A stretch of DNA of 64,000 nucleotides from Blastococcus sp. TF02-09. GTDB lineage: Bacteria > Actinomycetota > Actinomycetes > Mycobacteriales > Geodermatophilaceae. The stretch's first letter is position 1; the number at the start of each line of letters is the position of its first letter. This document shows positions 32,499 through 41,144 of this stretch, piece after piece. The translations under genes were made by a program, and so were the position numbers. The notes under the pieces were generated by a model. That model saw nothing but the letters and a program-made list of their open reading frames with translations, was not told where the DNA came from and searched no databases. The stretch is taken from contig NZ_QOHH01000002.1 in assembly GCF_003319105.1 (NCBI RefSeq), positions 186,001 to 250,000 on the forward strand, in the 5' to 3' direction.

Positions 32499-32807
32499 TC
32501 ACTTCTCCACGACGGCGAGCAGGTCGCGGGCGGAGAGGACGAGGTAGTCCTGGCCCGAGTACTTGACCTCGGTGCCGCCGTACTTCGAGTAGATGACCAC
32601 GTCGCCCACGTTCACGTCGAGCGGGACGCGGTTGCCGTTGTCGTCGATGCGGCCGGGGCCGACGGCGACGACGGTGCCCTCCTGGGGCTTCTCCTTGGCG
32701 GTGTCCGGGATGACCAGACCGGAGGCGGTGGTGGTCTCGGCCTCGTTGGCCTGGACCACCACGCGGTCCTCCAGCGGCTTGATGCTGACCTTGGTCGCGG
32801 TCGTCAC
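32499..32807 (-). CDS. groES: Co-chaperonin GroES
   Basis: The 102-residue 10-kDa chaperonin has [14 protein letters not shown], a mobile loop [17 protein letters not shown], and the C-terminal block [19 protein letters not shown]. It caps the GroEL ring during folding. The GTG at 32807 was chosen because AAGGGGG lies 10 nt upstream and the protein then has the usual length. A CIRCE operator and a matching promoter lie upstream, so HrcA repression is expected. Confidence 0.95.
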   Translation of the reverse strand: MTTATKVSIKPLEDRVVVQANEAETTTASGLVIPDTAKEKPQEGTVVAVGPGRIDDNGNRVPLDVNVGDVVIYSKYGGTEVKYSGQDYLVLSARDLLAVVEK

Positions 32808-32919
32808 GTCGGTGACGCCCCCTTCGGTGGTAGGACGGCGATGGGCAGGTGGTGCTGATGCTGTGGCACGGGATCCGGGCACCCGCCGTCGCGGGGGTCG
32901 GGCGCCAGCCCGTGTCGGT

Positions 32920-32944
32920 TGGCACTCTACCTACGAGAGTGCCA
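32920..32944 (-). promoter_or_regulatory. CIRCE operator (HrcA-binding) of groES-groEL
   Basis: TGGCACTC (32920-32927), a 9-nt spacer and GAGTGCCA (32937-32944) match the CIRCE consensus (TTAGCACTC-N9-GAGTGCTAA) in spacing and core. It overlaps the -10 and spacer of the predicted promoter, so HrcA binding would block RNA polymerase. Confidence 0.9.
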
Positions 32945-32953
32945 GCCGCTCAA
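32924..32953 (-). promoter_or_regulatory. groES promoter: TTGAGC-18-TAGAGT
   Basis: On the minus strand a -35 TTGAGC (32948-32953) and a -10 TAGAGT (32924-32929) are separated by 18 nt. This is a good principal-sigma promoter and is covered by the CIRCE operator. Confidence 0.75.
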
Positions 32954-33003
32954 CCCGGTCCGGCGCGGGTGGTCGCCGGACGCAGCGGGCCGTGCGCCAC
33001 GCT

Positions 33004-34257
33004 GTGCCCGTGGACCCGGACACCGACGCGCAGGCCGCCGAGACGGTGCGCCAGCTCCGCGCGCTGGCCACGCCCGAGGGTGCCGCGGCGCTGGCCGGCG
33101 CGGGCCGGCTGCTCGACGCCGGCGCCGACCCAGTGGCGGGGCTGACCCGGCTGCGGGCCGAGGTGGGCGCCGACCTGGCGGGGCCCGCGTGGGGCATCGC
33201 CCGGCAGCGGCGGAAGGCGCGGCCGGTGTTCGGCCCGGACGCCGACCGGATGCTGTTCACCTCCGACGCCCTCGAGCAGGCCGGGCGCCCCGAACTGGCC
33301 GCGCGGCGGGCGGCCCGGCTGCTGGCCGGCGGGGCGGACTCGGTGGCCGACCTCGGCTGCGCGGCCGGCACCGACACCATCGCGCTGGCCCGCGCCGGCG
33401 CCCGTGTCCTGGCCGTGGACCTCGACCCGGTCGCCCGCGAGCTGACCGCGGCCAACGTCGAGGCGCTCGGCCTCGCCGACGACGTGTGGGTGGTCGCAGG
33501 CGACGCCGCCGAACTGGTCGCGGCGGCCCGCGGCGGCGAGGTGGCCGGCTGCGGCGCCGCCGTCCTGGATCCGGCCCGCCGCGCCGGCGGACGCCGGCAG
33601 CTCGACCCCGACCGCTGGTCACCCCCGTGGTCGACCGTGGCGATGCTCCTCGAGAAGGTGCCCACGTCGGTGGTCAAGGTGGCGCCCGGCCTCGACCACG
33701 AGCGCGTGCCCACCGGCATCGAGGCGGAGTGGGTGTCGGCCGGCGGCTCCGTCGTCGAGGCGCTGCTCTGGGGGCCGGCGGTCGCGGCCACCTGGCGGCG
33801 GGCGACCCTCGTGCGCGACGGCGCCGTGCACGAGCTGACGGCGGACGCCGACCCGGGGCACGCACCGGTCGGCCCGGTCCGCGGATGGCTGCACGAGCCC
33901 GACCCGGCGCTCATCCGCTCGGGCCTGATGTCGCTGGTCGCCGCAGATCTCGGCGCGACGCTGGTCGACCCGACCATCGCCTACCTGAGCTCCGACGCCG
34001 TCGCCGGCTCCCCGTGGGTGAGCTCGTACCGGGTGGACGAGGTGCTGCCGTTCTCCCTCAAGAAGCTCAAGGCGCTGCTGCGGGCGCGCGGGGTGGGCCG
34101 GGTCGTGGTGAAGAAGCGCGGCTCCCCCATCGAGCCCGAGGCGCTCGCCCGTCAGCTGCGCGGCCCGGGCAGCGGGACCGCGACCGTCGTCGTCACCCGG
34201 GTCGCCGGTGCCCCGACGGTCCTGGTCTGCGACGTGCGGGGCGGTCACTCTTCCTGA
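33004..34257 (+). CDS. Class I SAM-dependent methyltransferase, THUMP-like family
   Basis: The protein is about 417 residues long (GTG starts at 33004 and 33010 are both possible). It has an N-terminal helical part, a Rossmann SAM-binding motif VADLGCAAGTDTIAL near residue 115, an acidic AVDLDP at the next strand, and LDPARRAGGRRQLDP in the catalytic region. The C-terminal part (PFSLKKLKALLRARGVGRV, VKKRGSPIEPEAL) fits the THUMP-like domain of this actinobacterial family. RNA modification is the usual guess, but no substrate is known. It is divergent from groES. Confidence 0.78.
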   Translation: MPVDPDTDAQAAETVRQLRALATPEGAAALAGAGRLLDAGADPVAGLTRLRAEVGADLAGPAWGIARQRRKARPVFGPDADRMLFTSDALEQAGRPELAARRAARLLAGGADSVADLGCAAGTDTIALARAGARVLAVDLDPVARELTAANVEALGLADDVWVVAGDAAELVAAARGGEVAGCGAAVLDPARRAGGRRQLDPDRWSPPWSTVAMLLEKVPTSVVKVAPGLDHERVPTGIEAEWVSAGGSVVEALLWGPAVAATWRRATLVRDGAVHELTADADPGHAPVGPVRGWLHEPDPALIRSGLMSLVAADLGATLVDPTIAYLSSDAVAGSPWVSSYRVDEVLPFSLKKLKALLRARGVGRVVVKKRGSPIEPEALARQLRGPGSGTATVVVTRVAGAPTVLVCDVRGGHSS

Positions 34258-34277
34258 GGCGGCGGCGGGCCGCCATC

Positions 34278-35375
34278 ATGGACGGTGCGGTGAGCACTGC
34301 CGCGGCTGCGTCCGATCCCCCGGGGAAGCCGATGACCAGCGAACCGCCGCCCCCGACGGCCGAGCCGGAACTCCGGCCGGTCCTCTCCTCCGACCTCCAC
34401 ACGAACGGCGTGGCCACCACGGCCGGCGGCCGGATGTTCCTCCCGGTCCAGCCCCGGCCCGGCTCCGACGACCCGCAGGTCGTCGAGGTGCGCGACGGGA
34501 CGCCGGTGCCCTTCCCCGACGCGGCCTGGAACTCCGGCGGCGACCCGGCGCGCTCGTTCGTCGCCGTCAACGCGGTCCGACTCGATCCCGAGGGTCGGTT
34601 GTGGATCGTCGACCGCGGCGCACCACAGGTCGGGGCCGAGCAGGTGCCCGGCGGCGCCAAGCTGGTGGTGGTCGACCTCGCCGGCGACCGGGTGGTCCGG
34701 GTCGTCGACCTGTCGACGGCGGTCCGCGAGCGCAGCTTCGTCGACGACGTCCGCTTCAACGGGCGCATGGCCTACCTGACCGACGCCGGAACGCACCCGG
34801 CGCTGATCGTGCTGGACCTGGAGACGGGAGCGACCCGGCGCCTCCTGGAGGACCACCCGTCGGTCGTGTCGCAGAAGCCGCTGCGCGCCGAGGGCCGCGA
34901 GCTGCGGGACCCGGACGGGCAGCCGGTGGTGATCAACGCCGATCAGCTGGAGGTCTCCCCCGACGGCCAGTGGTTCTACTACCAGCCGTGCTGCGGCGGG
35001 ATGTCCCGGATCCGGACGCACTACCTCGACGACCCGACCCTCGACCCGAGCGACGTCGAGCGGCACGTCGAGCCGTTCGCGGACACCCCGTCGACCGGCG
35101 GCACCGCGATGGACGCCGACGGGACCCTCTACCTCAGCGACACCGACCGCAGCGCCGTCCTGACCATCTCGCCCGACGGCGAGATGCAGACGCTCGTGGA
35201 CGATCCGCGGCTGCTGTGGGTCGACGCGATGTGGATCGACGACGACGGGCAGCTGCTGATGCCGGCGGTCCAGCTCAACCGGATGCCGGACATGAACGGT
35301 GGCGAGAGCGCGGTCGATCCGCCGCTCACCGTCTGGGGCGCGCCGCTCGGCCTGCGTCCGGACCGGCGGCACTGA
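34278..35375 (+). CDS. Major royal jelly/yellow-like beta-propeller protein
   Basis: The protein is about 365 residues long with a beta-propeller pattern (NAVRLDPEGRLWIVDRG, FNGRMAYLTDAG, TYLSDTDRSAVL-like repeats, VDAMWIDDDGQLLMPA). It matches the MRJP/yellow group, relatives of SMP-30 lactonases. No signal peptide is visible. ATG 34278, GTG 34290 and ATG 34332 are all possible starts; the conserved part begins after residue 30. It may be a lactonase or a small-molecule-binding protein. It follows the methyltransferase by 20 bp and converges on the next gene. Confidence 0.65.
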   Translation: MDGAVSTAAAASDPPGKPMTSEPPPPTAEPELRPVLSSDLHTNGVATTAGGRMFLPVQPRPGSDDPQVVEVRDGTPVPFPDAAWNSGGDPARSFVAVNAVRLDPEGRLWIVDRGAPQVGAEQVPGGAKLVVVDLAGDRVVRVVDLSTAVRERSFVDDVRFNGRMAYLTDAGTHPALIVLDLETGATRRLLEDHPSVVSQKPLRAEGRELRDPDGQPVVINADQLEVSPDGQWFYYQPCCGGMSRIRTHYLDDPTLDPSDVERHVEPFADTPSTGGTAMDADGTLYLSDTDRSAVLTISPDGEMQTLVDDPRLLWVDAMWIDDDGQLLMPAVQLNRMPDMNGGESAVDPPLTVWGAPLGLRPDRRH

Positions 35376-35390
35376 GCACCGCACCCGGCG

Positions 35391-35837
35391 TCAGCGGCCG
35401 GTGAGGAGTTCCTCCAGCACATCGGCCAGTTCGGCCACCGGCCGTCGTCCGTCGAGCTCCAGGCCGGCACCCCGGCGCAGGAGCGGCTCGACCTCGTTCA
35501 GGTAGCGGGCGATCTCGGCCTGCTGCTCGACCGATCTGCCATAGGGGTTGTCCTGCCGGGTGCGCACCCGCTCCAGCAGCACGTCGAGCGGCGCGCTCAG
35601 GAGGACGACGTGCTCGAAGCGGTCGTAGAAGGAGCCCTGGTTGTCCACCGTCCCGGAGACGACCACCTCGGGACGGGTGGCCAGCAGCCGGTCCATGCGC
35701 CGTTCGTCCCACGTGCCGTCGGGGAGGACCCACCCGCCGTGGTCGGTGTCCACCGTCAGGTGACCCCGGCGCTCCAGCTCGGTCAGGAGCGTCGTCTTCC
35801 CGGCGCCTGACATCCCCGTCACCAGCACCCGCGCCAT
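35391..35837 (-). CDS. Small P-loop nucleotide kinase-like ATPase
   Basis: The 148-residue protein has Walker A GMSGAGKTT at residues 8-16 and a shikimate/adenylate-kinase-like arrangement (VDTDHGGWVLPDG, VVVSGTVDNQGSFYDRF, VVLLSAP). The acceptor substrate is unknown. I chose the ATG at 35837 over a GTG at 35855 because TACGGT lies 7 nt before it, as in other leaderless genes here. It is divergent from another small P-loop kinase gene. Confidence 0.7.
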   Translation of the reverse strand: MARVLVTGMSGAGKTTLLTELERRGHLTVDTDHGGWVLPDGTWDERRMDRLLATRPEVVVSGTVDNQGSFYDRFEHVVLLSAPLDVLLERVRTRQDNPYGRSVEQQAEIARYLNEVEPLLRRGAGLELDGRRPVAELADVLEELLTGR

Positions 35838-35844
35838 CGCGAGC

Positions 35845-35850
35845 ACCGTA
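35845..35850 (-). promoter_or_regulatory. Candidate -10 element (TACGGT), leaderless start
   Basis: TACGGT on the minus strand lies 7 nt before the ATG at 35837, with no ribosome-binding site. Confidence 0.4.
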
Positions 35851-35927
35851 GTCACCCGGCGCTGCCGAGCTCAGCACCGGACGACGTCGCACGTCGTCGC
35901 CCCCGAGCGGTCTGGCACCCTCGTCGC

Positions 35928-36428
35928 GTGAGCCTTCGCCGACGGGACCGCCCGACGGCGGATCCCGGGTCGATGCGCCGGGTCGTCGTCCTGGGCCGGG
36001 GTGGAGCGGGGAAGTCGGAGTTCGCCCGGCGCCTCGGCGCCCGCGCCGGCCTGCCGGTGGTCGAGCTGGACCGGGAGTACTGGCAGGACAGACTGCGCCC
36101 GCGGTCCCGGACGGGGTGGTCGGCGGTGCAGGCACCCCTGGCCGCGGCCGAGGAGTGGATCCTGGACGGCGACCTCGGGCCGTACGACGTCCTGGACGTG
36201 CGGCTGCGGCGGGCGGACACGGTGGTGCTGCTCGACTACTCGCTGCCGCGCTGTGCCTGGCGGGCCGCCCGGCGCGGGCGCGAGCGCGCCGACTTCTGGC
36301 GCTGGGTGGTGGCCTACCGGCGGCGCTACCGCCCGGCGATCCTCGCGGCGGTCGCCCGGGTGGCCCCCGGCGCGACGCTGCACGTGCTGCGCGGTCCGCG
36401 GGCGGCGGAGCGGTTCCTCAGCCGCTGA
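35928..36428 (+). CDS. FlaR/adenylate-kinase-like P-loop protein
   Basis: The protein is up to 166 residues long, with Walker A VLGRGGAGKSEFARRL, VVELDREYW, EEWILDGDLGPYDVLDVRL and an arginine-rich lid (RRGRERADFW). This is the pattern of topology-modulation/FlaR-type kinases, whose substrate is unclear. GTG at 35928 and ATG at 35973 (MRRVVVLG) are both possible starts. Its end overlaps the convergent acetyltransferase gene by 11 bp. Confidence 0.68.
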   Translation: MSLRRRDRPTADPGSMRRVVVLGRGGAGKSEFARRLGARAGLPVVELDREYWQDRLRPRSRTGWSAVQAPLAAAEEWILDGDLGPYDVLDVRLRRADTVVLLDYSLPRCAWRAARRGRERADFWRWVVAYRRRYRPAILAAVARVAPGATLHVLRGPRAAERFLSR

Positions 36429-36954
36429 GAGCCGGCGCGAGGTCCCGGCGCATGCAGACCCGGGGCCAGCGGTCCAGGCCGTGCGCCGCCTCGCGGGCCC
36501 GGATCGCCCGCAGGCCCGGCGTCCACTCGTCCTCGGCCAGCACGCGGAACCCGCACCGGCGGTAGTAGGGCGCGTTCCACGGCACGTCTCCGAAGGTGGT
36601 CAGCGTCAGCGCGTCGCGGCCGGTCGCGACGGCGTGGCCGGCGGCGTGCTCGAGCAGCGCCCGCCCCACTCCCCTCCGGGCGGCCCGCGGGTGCACCGAC
36701 ACCTGCTCGACGTGCAGCGCGCCGTCCACCGGCTCGGCGAGGAGGTAGCCCACCGGCCGGTCGCCGTCGTCGACCGCCGCCCAGGCCAGGCCGGCCCGCC
36801 GGTACCGGTCGAGCTCGGCGACCGGCAGCGGCTCGTCCCCGGCGATCTCCGGCATCCCGACGTCGGCGAAGGCCCGCCCCGCGGCCAGCTCGATCTCCTG
36901 CGCCGCCGTCAGCTCGTCCGGCCCGAGGAGGCGGATCGCCGGCGGCGGGAGCAC
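36418..36954 (-). CDS. GNAT-family N-acetyltransferase
   Basis: The 178-residue protein has the acetyl-CoA-binding motif RAARRGVGRALLEHA, the preceding strand ALHVEQVSVHP, and NAPYYRRCGFRVL at the C-terminus. The substrate cannot be read. The GTG start lies 1 bp after the tsaD stop, so it is part of the tsaB-rimI-tsaD operon but is separate from RimI. Confidence 0.8.
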   Translation of the reverse strand: MLPPPAIRLLGPDELTAAQEIELAAGRAFADVGMPEIAGDEPLPVAELDRYRRAGLAWAAVDDGDRPVGYLLAEPVDGALHVEQVSVHPRAARRGVGRALLEHAAGHAVATGRDALTLTTFGDVPWNAPYYRRCGFRVLAEDEWTPGLRAIRAREAAHGLDRWPRVCMRRDLAPALSG

Positions 36955-36955
36955 G

Positions 36956-37990
36956 TCAGCGGCTGACGACGTCGATGGGCAGCGCGCTGTCGGCGCCCAG
37001 GTCCGGTGCCGACGGCGCGACGCCGGCGGCCACCAGGCGGGAGCCCAGCGCGGCCACCATCGCGCCGTTGTCGGTGCACAGCTTGGGGCTGGGCACCCGG
37101 AGCACGATGCCGGCCGCGGCGCACCGCTCCTCGGCCAGCGCACGCAGCCGCAAGTTGGCCGCGACTCCCCCGCCGAGCACCAGGTGGTCGACGCCGTGGT
37201 CGCGGCAGGCCCGGACGGCCTTGGCGGTGAGCACGTCGGCGACCGCCTCCTGGAAGGACGCCGCGACGTCGGCCAGGGGCACCGGCTCCCCCGCCCGCTG
37301 CCGGGCCTCCACCCACCGGGCGACGGCGGTCTTGAGGCCGGAGAAGGAGAAGTCGTAGGCCGGGTCGCGGGGGCCGGTGAGCCCGCGGGGGAACGCGATC
37401 GCCGACGGGTCGCCCTCGCGCGCGGCCTTGTCGATCGGCGGGCCGCCGGGAAAGGGCAGCCCGAGCACGCGGGCGACCTTGTCGAACGCCTCGCCCGCGG
37501 CGTCGTCGATGGTGCGGCCCAGCGGCTGGACGTCCTGGGCGAGGTCGGGCACCAGCAGCAGCGAGCTGTGCCCGCCGGAGACGAGCATCGCGATGGACGG
37601 CTCGGCCAGCCGGCCGTGCTGCAGCTCGTCGACGGCGACGTGCGCGGCCAGGTGGTTCACGCCGTAGAGCGGCTTGTCCAGCGCCAGCGCGTAGGCCTTG
37701 GCCGCGGCGACACCCACCAGCAGCGCACCGGTCAGGCCCGGGCCGCTCGTGACCGCGACCGCGTCGATGTCCGAGGCGGCGATGCCGGCATCGGCCAGCG
37801 CGCGGTGCACCGTCGGAACCATCGCCTCCAGGTGCGCCCGCGAGGCGATCTCGGGCACCACGCCACCGAAGCGCTCGTGCTCGGCCATCGACGTCGCCAG
37901 CGCGTCGGCCAGCAGCGTGTGCCCGCGGACGATGCCGACCCCGGTCTCGTCGCAGGAGGTCTCGAACCCCAGCACCAGCGGCTCGCTCAT
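36956..37990 (-). CDS. tsaD: tRNA N6-adenosine threonylcarbamoyltransferase
   Basis: The 344-residue Kae1/TsaD protein has [13 protein letters not shown] at its N-terminus, the metal-binding histidines in GVNHLAAHV, and MLVSGGHSS. With TsaB and TsaE it transfers threonylcarbamoyl from TC-AMP to A37 of ANN-decoding tRNAs (t6A). The ATG overlaps the rimI stop (ATGA). The operon order tsaB-rimI-tsaD is conserved in actinomycetes. Confidence 0.96.
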   Translation of the reverse strand: MSEPLVLGFETSCDETGVGIVRGHTLLADALATSMAEHERFGGVVPEIASRAHLEAMVPTVHRALADAGIAASDIDAVAVTSGPGLTGALLVGVAAAKAYALALDKPLYGVNHLAAHVAVDELQHGRLAEPSIAMLVSGGHSSLLLVPDLAQDVQPLGRTIDDAAGEAFDKVARVLGLPFPGGPPIDKAAREGDPSAIAFPRGLTGPRDPAYDFSFSGLKTAVARWVEARQRAGEPVPLADVAASFQEAVADVLTAKAVRACRDHGVDHLVLGGGVAANLRLRALAEERCAAAGIVLRVPSPKLCTDNGAMVAALGSRLVAAGVAPSAPDLGADSALPIDVVSR

Positions 37991-38430
37991 GGCTTCTCCC
38001 TCCGCATCACGACGGCGTCCGTGCCGCTCGGCTGGTAGTAGCCGCGGCGGCGGCCGATCTCGGCGAAGCCGCGGCGGCGGTACAGCTCCTGCGCGTGCTC
38101 GTTGTCGGCCCGCACCTCCAGCAGCACCACCGGGCTGCGCCGGTCGGCCTCGGCGAGCAGCGCGTCCAGCAGCAGGGCGCCGGTGCCCTCCCCCTGCCGC
38201 GATGCGGTGACGCCGATCGTGGCGACGTGCGCCTCGTCGTCGTAGGCGATCAGCCCGGCATAGCCGACGACGGTGCCGTCGTCCTCGGCGACCAGGTAGT
38301 GGCGGGTGTCGGTGAGCGCCAGCTCCTCGCGGTACATCGCGAGGGTCCACGTGTCCGGCGCGAAGAGCTCCTCCTCGAGCTCCATGACCCGGCCCAGGTC
38401 GGCCCGCTGCATCGGCCGCAGCACGATCAC
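37987..38430 (-). CDS. rimI: Ribosomal protein bS18 N-acetyltransferase RimI-like
   Basis: The 147-residue GNAT enzyme has [20 protein letters not shown], the acetyl-CoA loop [16 protein letters not shown] and [20 protein letters not shown], a RimI signature. RimI acetylates the N-terminus of S18, and in actinomycetes also other proteins. The GTG overlaps the tsaB stop (GTGA), and the end overlaps tsaD (ATGA), so translation is fully coupled. Confidence 0.9.
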   Translation of the reverse strand: MIVLRPMQRADLGRVMELEEELFAPDTWTLAMYREELALTDTRHYLVAEDDGTVVGYAGLIAYDDEAHVATIGVTASRQGEGTGALLLDALLAEADRRSPVVLLEVRADNEHAQELYRRRGFAEIGRRRGYYQPSGTDAVVMRREKP

Positions 38431-39059
38431 TGCGTCACGGCCTTGATCGCCGTCGGCGGCACGGCGTCCGGGCGGCGCAGGTACAGCGGCACCAGGGGCG
38501 CGGCGGACGACGGGTCCGCGAGCTGCGCGGCCGCGGCGCGCAGCAGCCCCGCCGTCGTGACCTCGGCCCGCTCGACGGCCGCGCCGAGCCGCTCGGCGAA
38601 CGCCGGGTCGCCCACGAACGGCCCGGGACGCCGGAGCTCCTCGGGGCGCACGACGGCCGGCCCCTCGACGCGGGCACCGGCGGCGTCGTAGGCGGCCCAG
38701 TAGACCTCCTTGCGGCGGGCGTCGGTGACCACCGTGCGCGCACCGGAACCGACGGCGTCCAGCGAGCAGACGCCCACCACCGGGAGGCCCCGGGCGTCGG
38801 CCAGCCCGGCCGCGGTCACGATGCCGACGCGCAGCCCGGTGAACGGACCGGGGCCGAGCCCGGTGACCACCGCCTCGACGTCGGCCAGCGCGGCACCGGC
38901 GTCGTCCAGCGCCGCCCGGATCGCCGGGGTGAGCAGCTCGGCGTGCTTGGTGCCCGACGGCACGGCTTGCTCGGCCAGCACCTCGGCGCCGTCGGGCGAC
39001 CACCGGGCCACGCCCGCGACGAGGGTCGGGGTGGCCGTGTCGAGCACGAGGACGAGCAC
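38427..39059 (-). CDS. tsaB: t6A-modification protein TsaB
   Basis: The 210-residue ASKHA-fold partner of TsaD has [31 protein letters not shown] and [17 protein letters not shown]. It binds TsaD and TsaE in the t6A complex. I chose the GTG at 39059 because TAACCT lies 8 nt before it. That hexamer overlaps the stop codon of the NUDIX gene, so tsaB probably has its own promoter. Confidence 0.92.
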   Translation of the reverse strand: MLVLVLDTATPTLVAGVARWSPDGAEVLAEQAVPSGTKHAELLTPAIRAALDDAGAALADVEAVVTGLGPGPFTGLRVGIVTAAGLADARGLPVVGVCSLDAVGSGARTVVTDARRKEVYWAAYDAAGARVEGPAVVRPEELRRPGPFVGDPAFAERLGAAVERAEVTTAGLLRAAAAQLADPSSAAPLVPLYLRRPDAVPPTAIKAVTQ

Positions 39060-39067
39060 GAGAGGCC

Positions 39068-39073
39068 AGGTTA
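39068..39073 (-). promoter_or_regulatory. Candidate -10 element (TAACCT) of the tsaB operon
   Basis: TAACCT on the minus strand lies 8 nt before the tsaB GTG and includes the TAA stop of the upstream NUDIX gene. Confidence 0.4.
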
Positions 39074-39514
39074 GTCGGCGTCCGCCCCGGACCCGACCAG
39101 CCGCTCGACGAGGTCGGCATAGGACGGGTGCGCCAGGCGCAGCGAGCGCACCTCCGTCGCAGAGATCCAGCGCAGCTCGTCGTGCTCCTCCGGCTCGACG
39201 TTGCGCGGCTCTCCCCGCCAGGCCCGCACGACGTGGACGGTCAGCGAGAGGTCGCCGTCCCGGACGCTCAGCACCGGCTCGTCGTCCACCTCCGTCGCCT
39301 CGACGCCTATCTCCTCGCGTAGCTCGCGGAGCAGGGCGGCGCGCTCGTCCTCGCCCGGCTCGACGTGCCCCCCGACGACGTCCCACACGTCGGGGTACCA
39401 GCGGCGGGAGGGCGATCGGTGCCCCAGCAGCACCCGGCCGTCCTGCACGAGCACGCCTGCGACGACGTGGTGCACGGTCACCCGCCCGGCTGGCGCACCA
39501 CCGCCGTCGGTCAC
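39071..39514 (-). CDS. NUDIX hydrolase
   Basis: The 147-residue protein has the NUDIX box GGHVEPGEDERAALLRELREEIGVEA at about residues 47-72, with the G-x5-E-x7-RE-x2-EE-x-G pattern intact. It should hydrolyse a nucleoside diphosphate linked to another group; similarity to MutT-like sanitising enzymes is general. The GTG at 39514 is supported by TACCGT 7 nt upstream. With the next two genes it interrupts the usual tsaB-tsaE adjacency. Confidence 0.87.
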   Translation of the reverse strand: MTDGGGAPAGRVTVHHVVAGVLVQDGRVLLGHRSPSRRWYPDVWDVVGGHVEPGEDERAALLRELREEIGVEATEVDDEPVLSVRDGDLSLTVHVVRAWRGEPRNVEPEEHDELRWISATEVRSLRLAHPSYADLVERLVGSGADAD

Positions 39515-39521
39515 GGAAGGC

Positions 39522-39527
39522 ACGGTA
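39522..39527 (-). promoter_or_regulatory. Candidate -10 element (TACCGT), leaderless start
   Basis: TACCGT on the minus strand lies 7 nt before the NUDIX GTG, with no ribosome-binding site. Confidence 0.42.
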
Positions 39528-39640
39528 GCCGGAACACCTGCTGCGAGGTCACCGGAGCGGCCGGGCAGAATGCCCGGGACCGGCGAGGGGCCGGAGCTGG
39601 GGCGGTGCGTCCTGGCGCGGCTCAGCGGGAGGATGTGGTC

Positions 39641-40051
39641 GTGGTCCAGGACGACCCCGCAGCGGCCCGGCCGGGGCTGCTGGGCCAGCTCCTGCGGTTC
39701 GCGGTCGTCGGCGGGTTCAGCGCCGTCGTCGACCTGACCGTCTACTCCCTCGGCCTGCACTTCGGGCTGTCCACCTACGTCGCGAGGGCACTGAGCTTCA
39801 TCGCCGGCACCACCACCGCGTACGCGCTCAACCGGCGCTGGGCGTTCCAAGTGGAGGGCGGGGCCCGCCGGGCGGGCGGCTTCGCCCTGCTCTACGGGAC
39901 GACGTTCTTCCTGATCCTCGGCGTCAATGCGCTCGCCCTGGTCGTCCTGCCGGATTCGTCGTGGAAGATCACGCTCGCCTGGGCGATCTCCCAGGGGCTG
40001 GGCACGGCGTGGAACTTCGTGATGCTCCGCCTGGTCGTCTTCCGGCACTGA
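39641..40051 (+). CDS. GtrA-like membrane protein
   Basis: The 136-residue protein has four hydrophobic helices and the GtrA pattern: LLRFAVVGGFSAVVDLTVYS, RALSFIAGTTTAYALNRRWAF, and a final WNFVMLRLVVFRH. GtrA-family proteins are thought to move undecaprenyl-linked sugars across the membrane for glycan decoration. GGAGG lies 8 nt before the GTG at 39641. It is divergent from the NUDIX gene and may serve the wall polymer, although it is far from that locus. Confidence 0.83.
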   Translation: MVQDDPAAARPGLLGQLLRFAVVGGFSAVVDLTVYSLGLHFGLSTYVARALSFIAGTTTAYALNRRWAFQVEGGARRAGGFALLYGTTFFLILGVNALALVVLPDSSWKITLAWAISQGLGTAWNFVMLRLVVFRH

Positions 40052-40121
40052 GCGGCCTCCTCGGGCGCCGCCGGAACGTAACCAGCGGGAACACTGCGGT
40101 CCGCTCGGTCGTCGGGTGGGC

Positions 40122-40685
40122 ATGAGGCTGCTGGCCAGAACCGCGCTCGGAGCCGTCGTCCTGACCGGCCTCGTCGCCTGCGGCGGCGGCGACCGGTGGA
40201 GCCCGCCGGTCGAGCGCGCCGACCGGTCGAGTCCTCCGATCGAGCGTGCCGACCGGTCGCGCCCTCCGGTCGAGCTCACGGCGGGTGACGGCTGCGGCGA
40301 TGCGTTCTTCTGGGCGGCCACGGCGTCGGGCGACGTCGCCGTGACGATCTCGATCGACGCAAGAGGCCGATCCCCCGTGGACGCGTTGGCCCAGGAGTTC
40401 GTCCTCCCGGACGCGGCCGTCTCGGTGGAGGTGCTGGCGGGCCGGGGCATGCAGCAGAACTTCTGCACCGACGCCATCAACGGGGCCGCCGAGCCTCGGC
40501 AGCGTCAGGAGGCCGTCGCTGGCGAGGGCACCATCCGCCTGGACCCGGTGCCACCGGGCCTAGACCCGACGGGCTGCGGATCGGTGTCGGGCGAGCTGGA
40601 GCTGACCGGCCTCCAGGCGGCGGACGGCACCACGTTCGCTCTGATCCAGGTGCGCTCCGACTCGATCGGCTGTTACTCCGGCTGA
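40122..40685 (+). CDS. Lipoprotein with a short N-terminal tandem repeat, function unknown
   Basis: The 188-residue protein has a lipoprotein signal (ALGAVVLTGLVAC; lipobox LVAC). Three 10-residue repeats follow (DRWSPPVERA, DRSSPPIERA, DRSRPPVELT), encoded by exact 30-bp units at 40191-40280. The mature part is beta-rich with four further cysteines that may form disulfides (GDGCGD, NFCTD, TGCGS, IGCYSG). I recognise no family. The ATG at 40122 was preferred over a GTG 6 nt upstream. It converges on tsaE. Confidence 0.65.
   Translation: MRLLARTALGAVVLTGLVACGGGDRWSPPVERADRSSPPIERADRSRPPVELTAGDGCGDAFFWAATASGDVAVTISIDARGRSPVDALAQEFVLPDAAVSVEVLAGRGMQQNFCTDAINGAAEPRQRQEAVAGEGTIRLDPVPPGLDPTGCGSVSGELELTGLQAADGTTFALIQVRSDSIGCYSG
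40191..40280 (+). repeat. Three 30-bp tandem repeats inside the lipoprotein gene
   Basis: Units at 40191, 40221 and 40251 each begin GACCGGT and encode a DR-x-SPP-(V/I)-E-x-A-like decapeptide just after the lipid anchor. Copy number may vary between strains. Confidence 0.8.
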
Positions 40686-40697
40686 CCGGCGCGAAGC

Positions 40698-41144
40698 TCA
40701 GCCGATGCGGTGCGCCCAGCCGGGGCCGTGCGGCACGAGCACGGCGGTGCGGACGTCGTCGTCGCGACGGTCCAGCCGCACCTCGAGGTGCTCGTCGGTC
40801 AGCTGCTCGACCAGCCCCTGCCCCCACTCGACGACGGTCACCGAGTCCGCGACGGTGACGTCGAGGTCCAGGTCGTCGACGTCGGCGGCACCGCCCAGCC
40901 GGTAGGCGTCCACGTGCACCAGGGGCAGCCGCCCGCCGGTGTGCACGCGCGCGATGACGAAGGTCGGCGACGTGACCGGCTCGGTGACGCCCAGCCCCCG
41001 GCCCAGCCCGCGGGTCAGCGCGGTCTTCCCGGCGCCCAGGGGGCCGACCAGGATCACCAGGTCACCGGGGACGACGACGTCGGCGAGCGCCGCGCCCAGC
41101 TGCTCGGTGTCCTCCACGGTGGGCAGCAGGTGCTCGGCCTTCAC
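40698..41144 (-). CDS. tsaE: t6A-modification ATPase TsaE
   Basis: The 148-residue P-loop ATPase has Walker A VGPLGAGKTALTRGLGRGLG, TSPTFVIARVH and VHVDAYRLGG, all diagnostic of TsaE. It drives turnover of the TsaBD complex in t6A synthesis. The GTG overlaps the uracil-DNA glycosylase stop (GTGA). It is normally next to tsaB; here 1.6 kb with three other genes lies between. Confidence 0.95.
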   Translation of the reverse strand: MKAEHLLPTVEDTEQLGAALADVVVPGDLVILVGPLGAGKTALTRGLGRGLGVTEPVTSPTFVIARVHTGGRLPLVHVDAYRLGGAADVDDLDLDVTVADSVTVVEWGQGLVEQLTDEHLEVRLDRRDDDVRTAVLVPHGPGWAHRIG

